NCBI GenBank assembly: GCA_001771815.1 | Contig: MEPU01000004.1 | Span: 434,001 to 498,000, forward strand | Source of the DNA: Bdellovibrionales bacterium RIFCSPHIGHO2_01_FULL_40_29 | Lineage (GTDB): Bacteria; Bdellovibrionota; Bdellovibrionia; Bdellovibrionales; Bdellovibrionaceae | Length of the DNA stretch: 64,000 nucleotides | Reading direction: 5' to 3' | In this document: one piece after another, positions 48,110 to 56,452 of the stretch | Layout: each line of letters opens with the position of its first letter | How positions within the stretch are numbered: position 1 is the stretch's first letter | Translations under genes and position numbers: made by a program | The notes under the pieces: model-generated | What the model was told of the DNA's origin: nothing | Seen by the model: the letters and a program-made list of their open reading frames with translations, nothing else | Database searches by the model: none

Positions 48110-49833
48110 CGCAGCAAGTCCTCGACTTTGGCAACGATCTCATTTGGCGCCAACTTAACGATCTCTTTGGATTTTCGGTTCACCACTTCAATTTGACCGG
48201 CATCAAAACCTTTTCGACCAACAATCACTCGAACCGGGAAACCCAACAAATCCGCATCTTTAAACTTGATTCCAGGGCGCTCATCGCGATCATCCAGAAA
48301 AACTTCAATTTTCTTTTCTTCCAATGAGAGCTTCATCTTTTCAACATATCCAGAAAGCTCGACGTCCTTGGGGTCCAGCAAGCATATATGAACATGAAAT
48401 GGAGTGATGGCTCGTGGCCAAACAATTCCATCCTGATCGTGACTTTGTTCAATGGATGCCTGAACAGTTCGAGTGACTCCAATTCCGTAACATCCCATTT
48501 CATAAAACTGCGATCTGCCGTTTTTATCTAAAAATACACCGTTCATTTTTTGCGCGTATTTCTGTCCCAGATAAAAAACATGTCCAACTTCAATACCACG
48601 ATAAGACTTGAGGGTTCCATCAGACTCAGGACACTTGTCGCCTTCTTTTGCCATTCGCAAATCAGCAAATTTTGTAACTTGGTAATCAATTGCATGGTTT
48701 ACATTTTTAAAGTGAAATCCATCCTCGTTGGCACCAACAATATAATTACGAAGGGACTCTACGCCATGATCTGCATAAACCGGAATTTTTAATCCCACAG
48801 GTCCGCACGAACCGGGCATGGCTCCGCTGACCTCACGAACTTCATCATCAGTTAGCATTTGAGGCGGGTTCGTCATCCCGAGAAGATTTTTTACTTTGAT
48901 TGGATTCAACTCGTCGCTTCCGCGCAATAAAACCGCAAAAGCCTTAAGTGATTTTTCCTTCTGATCTTCATTAGCACTAAAAAATAATGTCTTAACAAGT
49001 TCATGAGCAGGAACTTGTGTGAAGGTTTCCAAATCAGCGATCGTTTTTTGACCAGGAGTTGCAAATTTTTCAACTGTTCGTGGTTGTGAATCTTTGGCCA
49101 CATAAGCCACAGCATCAATCGCAGGACAAACTTCGACATTGGCCGCAAAGTTTGTTTTCGTGCTAACAAGCAATGCATCCTCACCAGCTTCAGCCAACAA
49201 CTGAAACTCATGAGTTTGACTTCCACCTATGTTACCCGCATCGGCCTTAACAATTCTGTACTGAAGACCTAAACGATCAAAAATTCGCTCATAGGCCTTA
49301 TACATATCATCATAAGCTTTCAGAGCCCCCGCTTGATCGACATCAAACGAATAGGCGTCCTTCATAATAAATTCTCGACCGCGCATCAATCCAAAGCGTG
49401 GACGAATTTCATCTCTGTACTTTGTCTGAATTTGAAAAATATTTTTGGGAAAATCACGCCATGACTTTAAATCATGACGCACAAAATCCACGACGGCCTC
49501 TTCATGAGTGGCTCCCAAACAAAACTCGTGGTCATTTCGATTTTTAAATTTCAATAAACCGGCGCCCATTTCTTCCCAACGGTTGGTTTCTACCCAAAGT
49601 TCTTTGGGCTGAACCATTGGCATCAAGATTTCAATACCATTTACTTTAGCAAGCTCTTCTCGAATGATATTTTCAAATTTGCGAATGGCGCGCAATCCCA
49701 TGGCACTATAGGAATAAAGGCCCGGAGCTAATTTTTTCATAAGCCCCGCTCGCATCATCAACTTGTGGGATGGAATCTCCGCATCAGAAGGTGCTTCTTT
49801 ATAAGTAAAAAGATGTGTTTGGGTCCATTTCAT
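48106..49833 (-). CDS. proS: Prolyl-tRNA synthetase
   Basis: ProRS charges tRNA-Pro. The 575-aa protein is the bacterial type with a cis-editing insertion (near residues 225-400) between class II motifs 2 and 3. Motif 2 (FPKNIFQIQTKYRDEIRPRFG) and motif 3 (GCYGIGVTRTVQASIEQ) are clear, and an anticodon-binding domain follows. The 4-bp overlaps with ntrX upstream and pyrF downstream indicate one transcript. Confidence 0.97.
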   Translation of the reverse strand: MKWTQTHLFTYKEAPSDAEIPSHKLMMRAGLMKKLAPGLYSYSAMGLRAIRKFENIIREELAKVNGIEILMPMVQPKELWVETNRWEEMGAGLLKFKNRNDHEFCLGATHEEAVVDFVRHDLKSWRDFPKNIFQIQTKYRDEIRPRFGLMRGREFIMKDAYSFDVDQAGALKAYDDMYKAYERIFDRLGLQYRIVKADAGNIGGSQTHEFQLLAEAGEDALLVSTKTNFAANVEVCPAIDAVAYVAKDSQPRTVEKFATPGQKTIADLETFTQVPAHELVKTLFFSANEDQKEKSLKAFAVLLRGSDELNPIKVKNLLGMTNPPQMLTDDEVREVSGAMPGSCGPVGLKIPVYADHGVESLRNYIVGANEDGFHFKNVNHAIDYQVTKFADLRMAKEGDKCPESDGTLKSYRGIEVGHVFYLGQKYAQKMNGVFLDKNGRSQFYEMGCYGIGVTRTVQASIEQSHDQDGIVWPRAITPFHVHICLLDPKDVELSGYVEKMKLSLEEKKIEVFLDDRDERPGIKFKDADLLGFPVRVIVGRKGFDAGQIEVVNRKSKEIVKLAPNEIVAKVEDLLR

Positions 49834-51221
49834 ATATTGGCCTCGATCCCGTATGCTTTAATTTTACGATGGAGATAACTGCGCTCTAAACCGATGGCCT
49901 CTGCAGTTTTTGAAATATTGCCACCATTTTCTTGAATTTTTTTAATGAGATATTCCTTTTCAAATTCGGCACGAGCCTCACGAAAAGTGGACATGTCGCT
50001 CACTTCCACTGGTGAGTTGATTGCAGACTCTCGCTTATCAATCAAGCCCGCAAACCGCAAATCATGCACATCCACAAAATCAGATGGAGTTAAAATATAA
50101 ACTCGCTCAATAAAATTTTTCAATTCACGAACATTTCCTGGCCATGAGTGTTTCACTAAAAGTTTAATCCCTTGCTCTGAAATTGTTTTCCGCAAAGAGG
50201 CCATTTGTTTTGCGGCCAAATCACTAAAATGAACCACTAATGAATGAATGTCCTCAGGGCGCTCACGAAGGGGTGGTACAACCATATTTAAATTTTGTAT
50301 TAATTTTTCAAGCTCAGGATGAATTTTTCCACTTTTGACAAGTTGTTCTAAACGCAATGAAGCCGTTAGAAGCAATCGAGTTTCGGCTTGGTGCGTATCT
50401 GAACTGCCAAAGCGCTTAAATGTATTCGTTTTTAAAAACTGAACCACTTTTTCTTGAAGGACTATCGGCATCTCTTCAATTTCTTGGATTAATAGAGTTC
50501 CTCCGTCAATCAATTCAATTTTTCCACGACGCGTTTTATCGATTCCCGGCAAAGCTCCCTTTTCGATACCAAACAACTCGATTTCGATCAGATCCTGAGG
50601 CAATGTCGAACAATTGATATCTGAAAACGGCGCACTAGCGCGCGAACTCATGTAATGAATATTTTGCGCCACAAGTTCTCGACCGGCACCAACTTCACCT
50701 TGAATCAAAACAGAACCCACTGCTTTTGCAAACTCAGTCACTTGAGTTCGCACTTTATTCATAGCTTCTGACTCACCAACCAGAGCAATGCTTTTTCGGA
50801 GTTTATTCAAAAGCGCATTTTTCTCATCTTTTTCAGATTTGAGTTGCACAATGTGATCAATCGCCAAAGTGACTTTATCCAGCGAAAGAGGCTTTTCAAT
50901 AAAATCCCAGGCTCCAATTTTAGTTGCCTTGACTGCCGTTTCTATCGTTCCGTGCCCAGAAATCATCACAAATGAAGTCTCTGCAAACTGTGGCACAGCC
51001 AGAGTCAGGACTTCAATTCCATCCATCTTCGGCATCCAAATATCTAAAAAACAAACATCAGGTCTAAAATCTTTTAAACACTGCAATCCTGAAGGACCAT
51101 CCGGAGCCACTAAAACCTCGTAACCATCATCACGCAAACTTTCAGATAGAACCTCTCGGATTGGAGCCTCATCATCAATAATGAGAATCTTGATTTTATT
51201 TTTTTGGGCATGCAGTTCCAT
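49830..51221 (-). CDS. ntrX: NtrX-like response regulator with a degenerate sigma54-activator core
   Basis: The ATG at 51221 is chosen because GAGGAG lies 4 bp upstream; in-frame ATGs at 51242 and 51233 lack this. The 463-aa protein has a receiver domain (Asp16, Asp17, phosphoacceptor Asp60, Lys110), an AAA+ region (about 146-380) and a Fis-type helix-turn-helix at the C-terminus. The AAA+ motifs are changed: Walker A Lys is Arg181 (GEVGAGRE), GAFTGA reads GALPGI (222-227), Walker B Asp is Gln246, and the R-finger stretch RxDLYYRL reads HPELEKLI. ATP-driven sigma54 activation is therefore unlikely. The kinase gene ntrY is directly upstream. Confidence 0.88.
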   Translation of the reverse strand: MELHAQKNKIKILIIDDEAPIREVLSESLRDDGYEVLVAPDGPSGLQCLKDFRPDVCFLDIWMPKMDGIEVLTLAVPQFAETSFVMISGHGTIETAVKATKIGAWDFIEKPLSLDKVTLAIDHIVQLKSEKDEKNALLNKLRKSIALVGESEAMNKVRTQVTEFAKAVGSVLIQGEVGAGRELVAQNIHYMSSRASAPFSDINCSTLPQDLIEIELFGIEKGALPGIDKTRRGKIELIDGGTLLIQEIEEMPIVLQEKVVQFLKTNTFKRFGSSDTHQAETRLLLTASLRLEQLVKSGKIHPELEKLIQNLNMVVPPLRERPEDIHSLVVHFSDLAAKQMASLRKTISEQGIKLLVKHSWPGNVRELKNFIERVYILTPSDFVDVHDLRFAGLIDKRESAINSPVEVSDMSTFREARAEFEKEYLIKKIQENGGNISKTAEAIGLERSYLHRKIKAYGIEANI

Positions 51222-51242
51222 TTCGCTCCTCATTCCATTCAT

Positions 51243-53459
51243 TTAAACTGAATCAACAGGGATAATTGGCAATTCAATCACCATACTCGTGCCCTTTGGA
51301 GAATTCTCCAGGGCTCGAATCACTCCACTGTGGTCCTCAATAATACTCTTAACAATCGGCAATCCTAGTCCAGTACCTTTTTCTTTTGTCGAATAATAAG
51401 GTTCAAAAATACGCACTCGGTCACGATGCGGAATCCCCACCCCATTATCTGATATTGAAATTTTAAGCACTTTTAACCGCGAGTCATAGTGAGTGTAAAT
51501 TTTCACCTGCGGTGACTCGTCCTTGTGAACTGCATCGATAGCGTTCTCAATTAAATTAACGAGCACTCGACGAATTTGATCGGGATCAAACTTAAACTCT
51601 GGCAATGTGCTATCTAATGAAATATCAAAAGCAACTTGGGGATGATTGTCGACATAGATCTGTGCTGTATTTTTGACGACATCATTAATCTGCGCTGGGA
51701 CCGGCTTGATTTGTGGAAGTCTTGCGAACTGACTGAACTCGTTCACAAGTAAACGCATGTCATCGACTTGATTAACGATCATTTTTATAGAGTCTGAAAA
51801 TGCAGGATCCTGTATTTGACCGCCAAACTTTTTTGCGATTCTCTCTGCCGCCAAACGGATAGGTGTCAGGGGATTTTTAATCTCGTGAGCAATTCGCCGA
51901 GCCACCTCAGTCCATGCGGCCGCCCGCTGCGCATTTACAATCGGAGTCATATCATCAAAAACCATGATACGACCAATTTCTGCTTTATTCTCATCAACCA
52001 ATAAAGAAATATGAATTGAAAGTGGAATGGTATCTTGCCCCACTTGAATACGCTGCTCTTTTTGCAAACTCATCAGTGAATTTTCCTGCATAAACTTAAC
52101 AATATTTGAAAATAATTTGTAATTTTCATCACTCATGGTGGTGCGAATATGTTTCCCCGTGAATTGTGTGGGGTCGACTTGCAAAAGTTCACCAGCTCGA
52201 CGATTCATCGTCGCAATCTGTCCATTCATATCTACCGAAATCACACCCGCGCTGACATTTTTCAATACGATCTCAACATAACGCGTGTACTGATTTAAAT
52301 TTTTAAGAGTCTGTTGCAATTCCAGTTCAGAACTCGAAAGATTAGTGATCATTTGATTGAAGTTACCAATCAAACTGCTGATTTCTTCGCTGCCTGAAGA
52401 AATTTCCAATGGAGAATAATCCCCTGCAGCAACCCGCTTTGTGGCCCGACCAAGCTGCACTAATGGAATCGAAAGTTGCCTTGCCAGATAAAAACCAAAC
52501 CACACTGCCGCGAATAGAATAACCAGCGTCATCACAATCAGCATGATGAAATATATAGATTTGAGTGGATACTCAACCAATGAATTGTTATGAAATTCTT
52601 GATAGGCTCCAACGATGTCATCAAACTTTGACCCCGGAGTGAGATTTAAGAACTTTGTCACCACAATGACGCCAGAATCCGAGTTTTTATCGACCGGCAC
52701 CATCAATCGCAGCAAGTTGTAGTCTCCAAAAATCTGAATAATGCTGGCTTCATCGCGACCAACCAATCCCCGCTGTAAAAACTCAAAATTAAGTGATGGC
52801 ACAATATCTGAGTTCAACTCGGGATCTTGAGACACCAGTCGATCGGCTACCAAACTATCATAGTACTCAATTGCATCGAGCTTATAAAGAGCACGAATTT
52901 GTTCCAACTTATTCAGTCGAGAAGCGTCTGCCGCGCCTTTGACTTGTTTGATAGAAAGCCGAGCGTACTCGTAGCCACGTTTTTTTTCGTTGGCAATAAA
53001 TGTATCGATCACTTCTGAAGCATTCCGCAAAACCGATAGCATCCGTTGTGAAAACCATTTTTCAAAACTGCTATTCAGATAAAATACAGAAATGATAAAA
53101 ACCAACAAAGTTGGAATCACCGAAAAAGACACAAAAGAAACAATGAGTTTGGATTTAAGTGAAGAACCAAATATTTTACTGCGCCGCTCGATAAATACTT
53201 TAACAACATTTCGAAAAATTAAAAACAGCAGCAAGAGAACAAGGATTAAATTAACGTTCACTAAACCAATAAAAAATAGAACATACGAGGATGGTAAGTT
53301 TTGACCCGAACGAAAAATATAAACTTCCACACCGATCAAAAAAGCCAAAAGAATAGACAACGCAAATATAAAGAATATCTCGCGCTTTCGTTTGCTCAAT
53401 TCTTGCTTGCGATCGCTGCTGGCTTGATTTTTTAACAGCTGTTTATTTTTTTCTGACAT
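51243..53459 (-). CDS. ntrY: NtrY-like membrane histidine kinase
   Basis: The 738-aa protein has three N-terminal membrane helices (within 25-125), a periplasmic segment of about 160 residues, and a fourth helix near 303-325. A HAMP domain, a PAS domain (ILKNVSAGVISVDMNGQIATMNRR), a HisKA domain with the phospho-His in RRIAHEIKNPLTPIRLA, and a HATPase domain (NLIENAIDA, DNGVGIP, GTGLGLPIVK) follow. This is the NtrY layout. It ends 21 bp before the preferred ntrX start and begins 6 bp after ribH. The signal it senses is unknown. Confidence 0.9.
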   Translation of the reverse strand: MSEKNKQLLKNQASSDRKQELSKRKREIFFIFALSILLAFLIGVEVYIFRSGQNLPSSYVLFFIGLVNVNLILVLLLLFLIFRNVVKVFIERRSKIFGSSLKSKLIVSFVSFSVIPTLLVFIISVFYLNSSFEKWFSQRMLSVLRNASEVIDTFIANEKKRGYEYARLSIKQVKGAADASRLNKLEQIRALYKLDAIEYYDSLVADRLVSQDPELNSDIVPSLNFEFLQRGLVGRDEASIIQIFGDYNLLRLMVPVDKNSDSGVIVVTKFLNLTPGSKFDDIVGAYQEFHNNSLVEYPLKSIYFIMLIVMTLVILFAAVWFGFYLARQLSIPLVQLGRATKRVAAGDYSPLEISSGSEEISSLIGNFNQMITNLSSSELELQQTLKNLNQYTRYVEIVLKNVSAGVISVDMNGQIATMNRRAGELLQVDPTQFTGKHIRTTMSDENYKLFSNIVKFMQENSLMSLQKEQRIQVGQDTIPLSIHISLLVDENKAEIGRIMVFDDMTPIVNAQRAAAWTEVARRIAHEIKNPLTPIRLAAERIAKKFGGQIQDPAFSDSIKMIVNQVDDMRLLVNEFSQFARLPQIKPVPAQINDVVKNTAQIYVDNHPQVAFDISLDSTLPEFKFDPDQIRRVLVNLIENAIDAVHKDESPQVKIYTHYDSRLKVLKISISDNGVGIPHRDRVRIFEPYYSTKEKGTGLGLPIVKSIIEDHSGVIRALENSPKGTSMVIELPIIPVDSV

Positions 53460-53465
53460 GAATCC

Positions 53466-53942
53466 TTATATTGATTTGATTTCTTTCAGAAGTCCAATCA
53501 TCTCGACGACAACCTGAGCAGATTCGTAGCCCTTATTTCCCTGATCTCCTCCCGCTCGAGCCAAGGCTTGATCTTCGTTTTCGGTTGTTAAAACGCCAAA
53601 ACCGACTGGTTTACTGAATTGCAGCATTAATTCTGAGCAACCTCGCTCTACAGATTGGCAAACATAATCATAGTGCGTCGTTTCGCCACGAATTACAGCC
53701 CCTAGTGCCACAGCTCCATCGATTTTTTTGGTTTGAAAGAGGGCTTGAATAGCCAAAGGGATTTCAATGGCCCCAGGAACGCGGACAGAAAATATTTCGG
53801 CCCCAATTTCTTCTAAAAAATCAAAGGCACCGTCTTCTAATTTTGTGGTGATCTCTTCGTTAAAACGAGATGTGACAACTGCAATGCGTAGTGGTTTTGT
53901 TTTCACTTTTTTAGAGACTTTAGCCGGCTTGGATTTCTTCAT
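53466..53942 (-). CDS. ribH: 6,7-dimethyl-8-ribityllumazine synthase
   Basis: Lumazine synthase condenses the ribityl-pyrimidine with dihydroxybutanone phosphate, the step before riboflavin synthase. The 158-aa protein has VTSRFNEEIT, PGAIEIPLAIQAL, the GAVIRGETTHYDYVC motif and GVLTTENEDQALARAGG. A Lys-rich N-terminal extension (KSKPAKVSKKVKTK) is unusual in amount. Its start overlaps the ribB stop by 4 bp. Confidence 0.97.
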   Translation of the reverse strand: MKKSKPAKVSKKVKTKPLRIAVVTSRFNEEITTKLEDGAFDFLEEIGAEIFSVRVPGAIEIPLAIQALFQTKKIDGAVALGAVIRGETTHYDYVCQSVERGCSELMLQFSKPVGFGVLTTENEDQALARAGGDQGNKGYESAQVVVEMIGLLKEIKSI

Positions 53943-54547
53943 AATTTTTTCCTGTAACTGATTAAATCAGCAATTGAACCAATTTTTAAATCAAACTTTT
54001 TAGCAAAAATTTTTAACTCCGGTAGGCGCGCCATTGAACCGTCATCGTTGATCACTTCACAGATGATACTGGCTGGTGAAAGACCGGACAGGATGGCTAA
54101 ATCAACACTGGCTTCCGTGTGACCAGGGCGCCCCAAAACTCCGTCCGGATTTGCACGCAGTGGAAATATATGTCCCGGGCAAATAACATCACTGGGTTTA
54201 GCTAGCGGATGTGAAGCTACTTTTATAGTATGAGCGCGATCGGCTGCCGAAATCCCCGTAGTGACTCCGGTACTGGCTTCAATACTATACGTGAAAGCGG
54301 TGTTCGTCATACCCACCTGATGTTGGGCGGACTTCATCATCGGCAACTGCAGTCGATCAACTTGTTGGGGAGATAACGCAAGACAAATCAAACCGCGGGC
54401 CTCCTTAGCTAAAAAATTAACGGCGTTTGCCGTGACAAAATCAGCCGCTAAAATAAGGTCCCCTTCATTTTCACGATCTTCATCATCAACAAGGATGACA
54501 AATTTTCCATTTTTAAAATCCGCAAGAATTTCATCAATTGAATTCAT
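53939..54547 (-). CDS. ribB: 3,4-dihydroxy-2-butanone 4-phosphate synthase
   Basis: This enzyme makes the four-carbon unit of riboflavin from ribulose 5-phosphate. The 202-aa protein shows the catalytic [11 protein letters not shown] loop, [17 protein letters not shown] and [12 protein letters not shown]. It is a stand-alone RibB; the GTP cyclohydrolase II half seen in RibBA fusions is absent. ribD and ribA are not in the window. It overlaps both ribE and ribH by 4 bp. Confidence 0.97.
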   Translation of the reverse strand: MNSIDEILADFKNGKFVILVDDEDRENEGDLILAADFVTANAVNFLAKEARGLICLALSPQQVDRLQLPMMKSAQHQVGMTNTAFTYSIEASTGVTTGISAADRAHTIKVASHPLAKPSDVICPGHIFPLRANPDGVLGRPGHTEASVDLAILSGLSPASIICEVINDDGSMARLPELKIFAKKFDLKIGSIADLISYRKKL

Positions 54548-55155
54548 AGTGCTTCCTTCCCGCGCGATTCGATATAGGCTTTCGCTAAATAATCCGCTTC
54601 AATATTAACGAAATCGCCTGGTTTGTACTGCGCTAAATTGGTCGATTGAATCGTCTCTGGAATTAGGCAAACTTCAATACGACAACCAACTTTGTTCCGT
54701 TTCACTTCGTTCACGGTCAAACTGACGCCATTTAAACAAACTGATCCTTTTTTCCAAAAATATTTTTGGATGGCAGTTGGAACTTCCAATTCCATCTGCC
54801 AACAATCACCTTGCCTATAGCTTTTGAGAACTTTTGAAATGGCATCAACATGACCTGTCACTAGATGACCATGAACGCGACTGCCAAACTGTAATGATTG
54901 CTCCAAATTTAATGGGTATTTTTTCCAAAATACAAACTGCTTTGATAAAACTTTGAGGGTCTCTGAGCCCAAACAAAAGCGAATTGTTTTTGTCGAGAGC
55001 TTCTCTACTGTAAGACAAACCCCATTCGTTGAAATGCTGTCGCCAATTTGCAAATCTTTAAAACTTGAAGGTCTCGCAATATCAATACGAAGACTTTCAC
55101 GAGCTGGAGTGCTTTTGATTATTTTTGATTGTGCCTGAATGATCCCTGAAAACAT
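54544..55155 (-). CDS. ribE: Riboflavin synthase (alpha subunit)
   Basis: Riboflavin synthase dismutates two lumazines to riboflavin. The 203-aa protein has the two tandem lumazine-binding barrels: MFSGIIQAQ with [14 protein letters not shown] in the first, and [11 protein letters not shown] with [13 protein letters not shown] in the second. It is the first gene of the rib run. No FMN riboswitch was recognised in the 59 bp upstream. Confidence 0.96.
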   Translation of the reverse strand: MFSGIIQAQSKIIKSTPARESLRIDIARPSSFKDLQIGDSISTNGVCLTVEKLSTKTIRFCLGSETLKVLSKQFVFWKKYPLNLEQSLQFGSRVHGHLVTGHVDAISKVLKSYRQGDCWQMELEVPTAIQKYFWKKGSVCLNGVSLTVNEVKRNKVGCRIEVCLIPETIQSTNLAQYKPGDFVNIEADYLAKAYIESRGKEAL

Positions 55156-55214
55156 GCCTGGGTTCTAGCACAGCTAGCCCCAGAATGTTTTAAATTTTGC
55201 ACGGCGTCTATAGG

Positions 55215-56309
55215 CTATTTTGTAACAGGCTTTTCACTCGGCGTTTCGGCAACAAATTGGTGCAGTTGTACCAGTGCACCAGTGCTAATAGACTCGTCTT
55301 CTTTGATATTAAGCACTTTGGCGTGAGACATCAAGTTTCCAGCATCTTCAATTTCAATGATCCATGGCTCCTTAACATCGGAAACAATCATTGAACCGGC
55401 CAAAACAGAGCTTTCGCCACAGGGCTCGCCGATCCAGGTGTGCACTTCATTAAATACTTTCAGTTTATCACCTTTTTTTAAACCCAACTCGGCTCCACCC
55501 AAAATAGCTACATAATTATCGCGACTATAAATAATTCGAGTGGACCACTCTTGACGAGGCATCCCCAAAAGTTTCTTAGCCAAATCGGTAGTCCCATTTT
55601 TTAATGCCTTGAGAACAGTTTCCGCCATTCCAGTAACACGGTAAAACTCGGGCCCAATATGAAAAACTCCCAAATCAACACCGAAGCCTATCTTATAGTC
55701 GTTTTTAATCGCTTCAGAGTTTACACTGGCAGAGACTTGCTGAGTCCATGGATCGAGCCCATGAAATGAAAGATCCATGCGCATTCTATCAATTTTTATG
55801 TGTGCAGAGATGGGCACCTGCACAACAGACTGGTTAAATCCAAATTGGAGTTCTCCACCACCGTAAGCTTCAATTGAATTTATTTTTCCAATTACAAAAT
55901 GCTGGGGACGAGTCATAAAGCATGATGATTCCCTGTTCAAAAGAATCTCTTGTGATTTCATTGTTGGAAACCACGTCTTAAGCTGCGACACCGTTTTTGA
56001 ATCCACTGCTGTTTTCTGCACGCCAAAGAATTGCTGATCAGAGCGTCCATTCAATTGATCCAGAGTGGGATAGATACTTCGTTCAAAAAAATCATTCTTT
56101 TCAAAAATAACTCCAGAAAATTGACTCCGAGCCACTTCTGAAAAACTAAATCCTGAGTTATCTAAAAATGTCGATGCATTCAATTGAATGAGGCGGATGT
56201 TTTTTTTAAGCTGACGATCTGGTGCCAGCTCGCATTGCGTATTACCCATCATAAAGCCTGCAAGAAAAAGAACTCCGCCGGCTTTCATAATCTTTGATGT
56301 GTATTTCAT
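55215..56309 (-). CDS. Exported protein of unknown function
   Basis: The 364-aa protein has a signal peptide (residues 8-25) and no convincing lipobox (GNTQC lacks the Leu at -3). I do not recognise the family. The C-terminal third (about 270-350) has alternating beta-type sequence with AELGLKKGDKLKVFNE and a VSDV strand. This looks like the small beta-barrel tails of FlgT-type or similar envelope proteins, a weak resemblance. A TAGACT/AGTCTA hairpin lies in its leader (56341-56359). It probably has its own promoter; ribE starts 59 bp downstream on the same strand. Confidence 0.75.
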   Translation of the reverse strand: MKYTSKIMKAGGVLFLAGFMMGNTQCELAPDRQLKKNIRLIQLNASTFLDNSGFSFSEVARSQFSGVIFEKNDFFERSIYPTLDQLNGRSDQQFFGVQKTAVDSKTVSQLKTWFPTMKSQEILLNRESSCFMTRPQHFVIGKINSIEAYGGGELQFGFNQSVVQVPISAHIKIDRMRMDLSFHGLDPWTQQVSASVNSEAIKNDYKIGFGVDLGVFHIGPEFYRVTGMAETVLKALKNGTTDLAKKLLGMPRQEWSTRIIYSRDNYVAILGGAELGLKKGDKLKVFNEVHTWIGEPCGESSVLAGSMIVSDVKEPWIIEIEDAGNLMSHAKVLNIKEDESISTGALVQLHQFVAETPSEKPVTK

Positions 56310-56437
56310 AATTCGCTCTCCAGTTCTAACCTTTAGTTCGGTAGACTCCTGGCTAGTCTAGAGCTTTTCTTTCACTTTTAAGATAAAAAATTGAAAGCGA
56401 ATGATTATGAAAAAAAGTTCGACAGATTCTAAAAACC

Positions 56438-56452
56438 TAGACCACGCGTCTA
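56438..56452 (-). terminator. Weak hairpin at the clpB stop codon
   Basis: In the minus-strand RNA TAGAC and GTCTA (56452-56448 and 56442-56438) form a 5-bp stem that includes the clpB stop, followed by GGTTTTT. It is short for a terminator, so the call is tentative. Confidence 0.35.

Noticed and set aside
55156-55214. FMN riboswitch before the rib genes
   Set aside because: The 59-bp spacer is too short and has none of the conserved RFN-element sequence.
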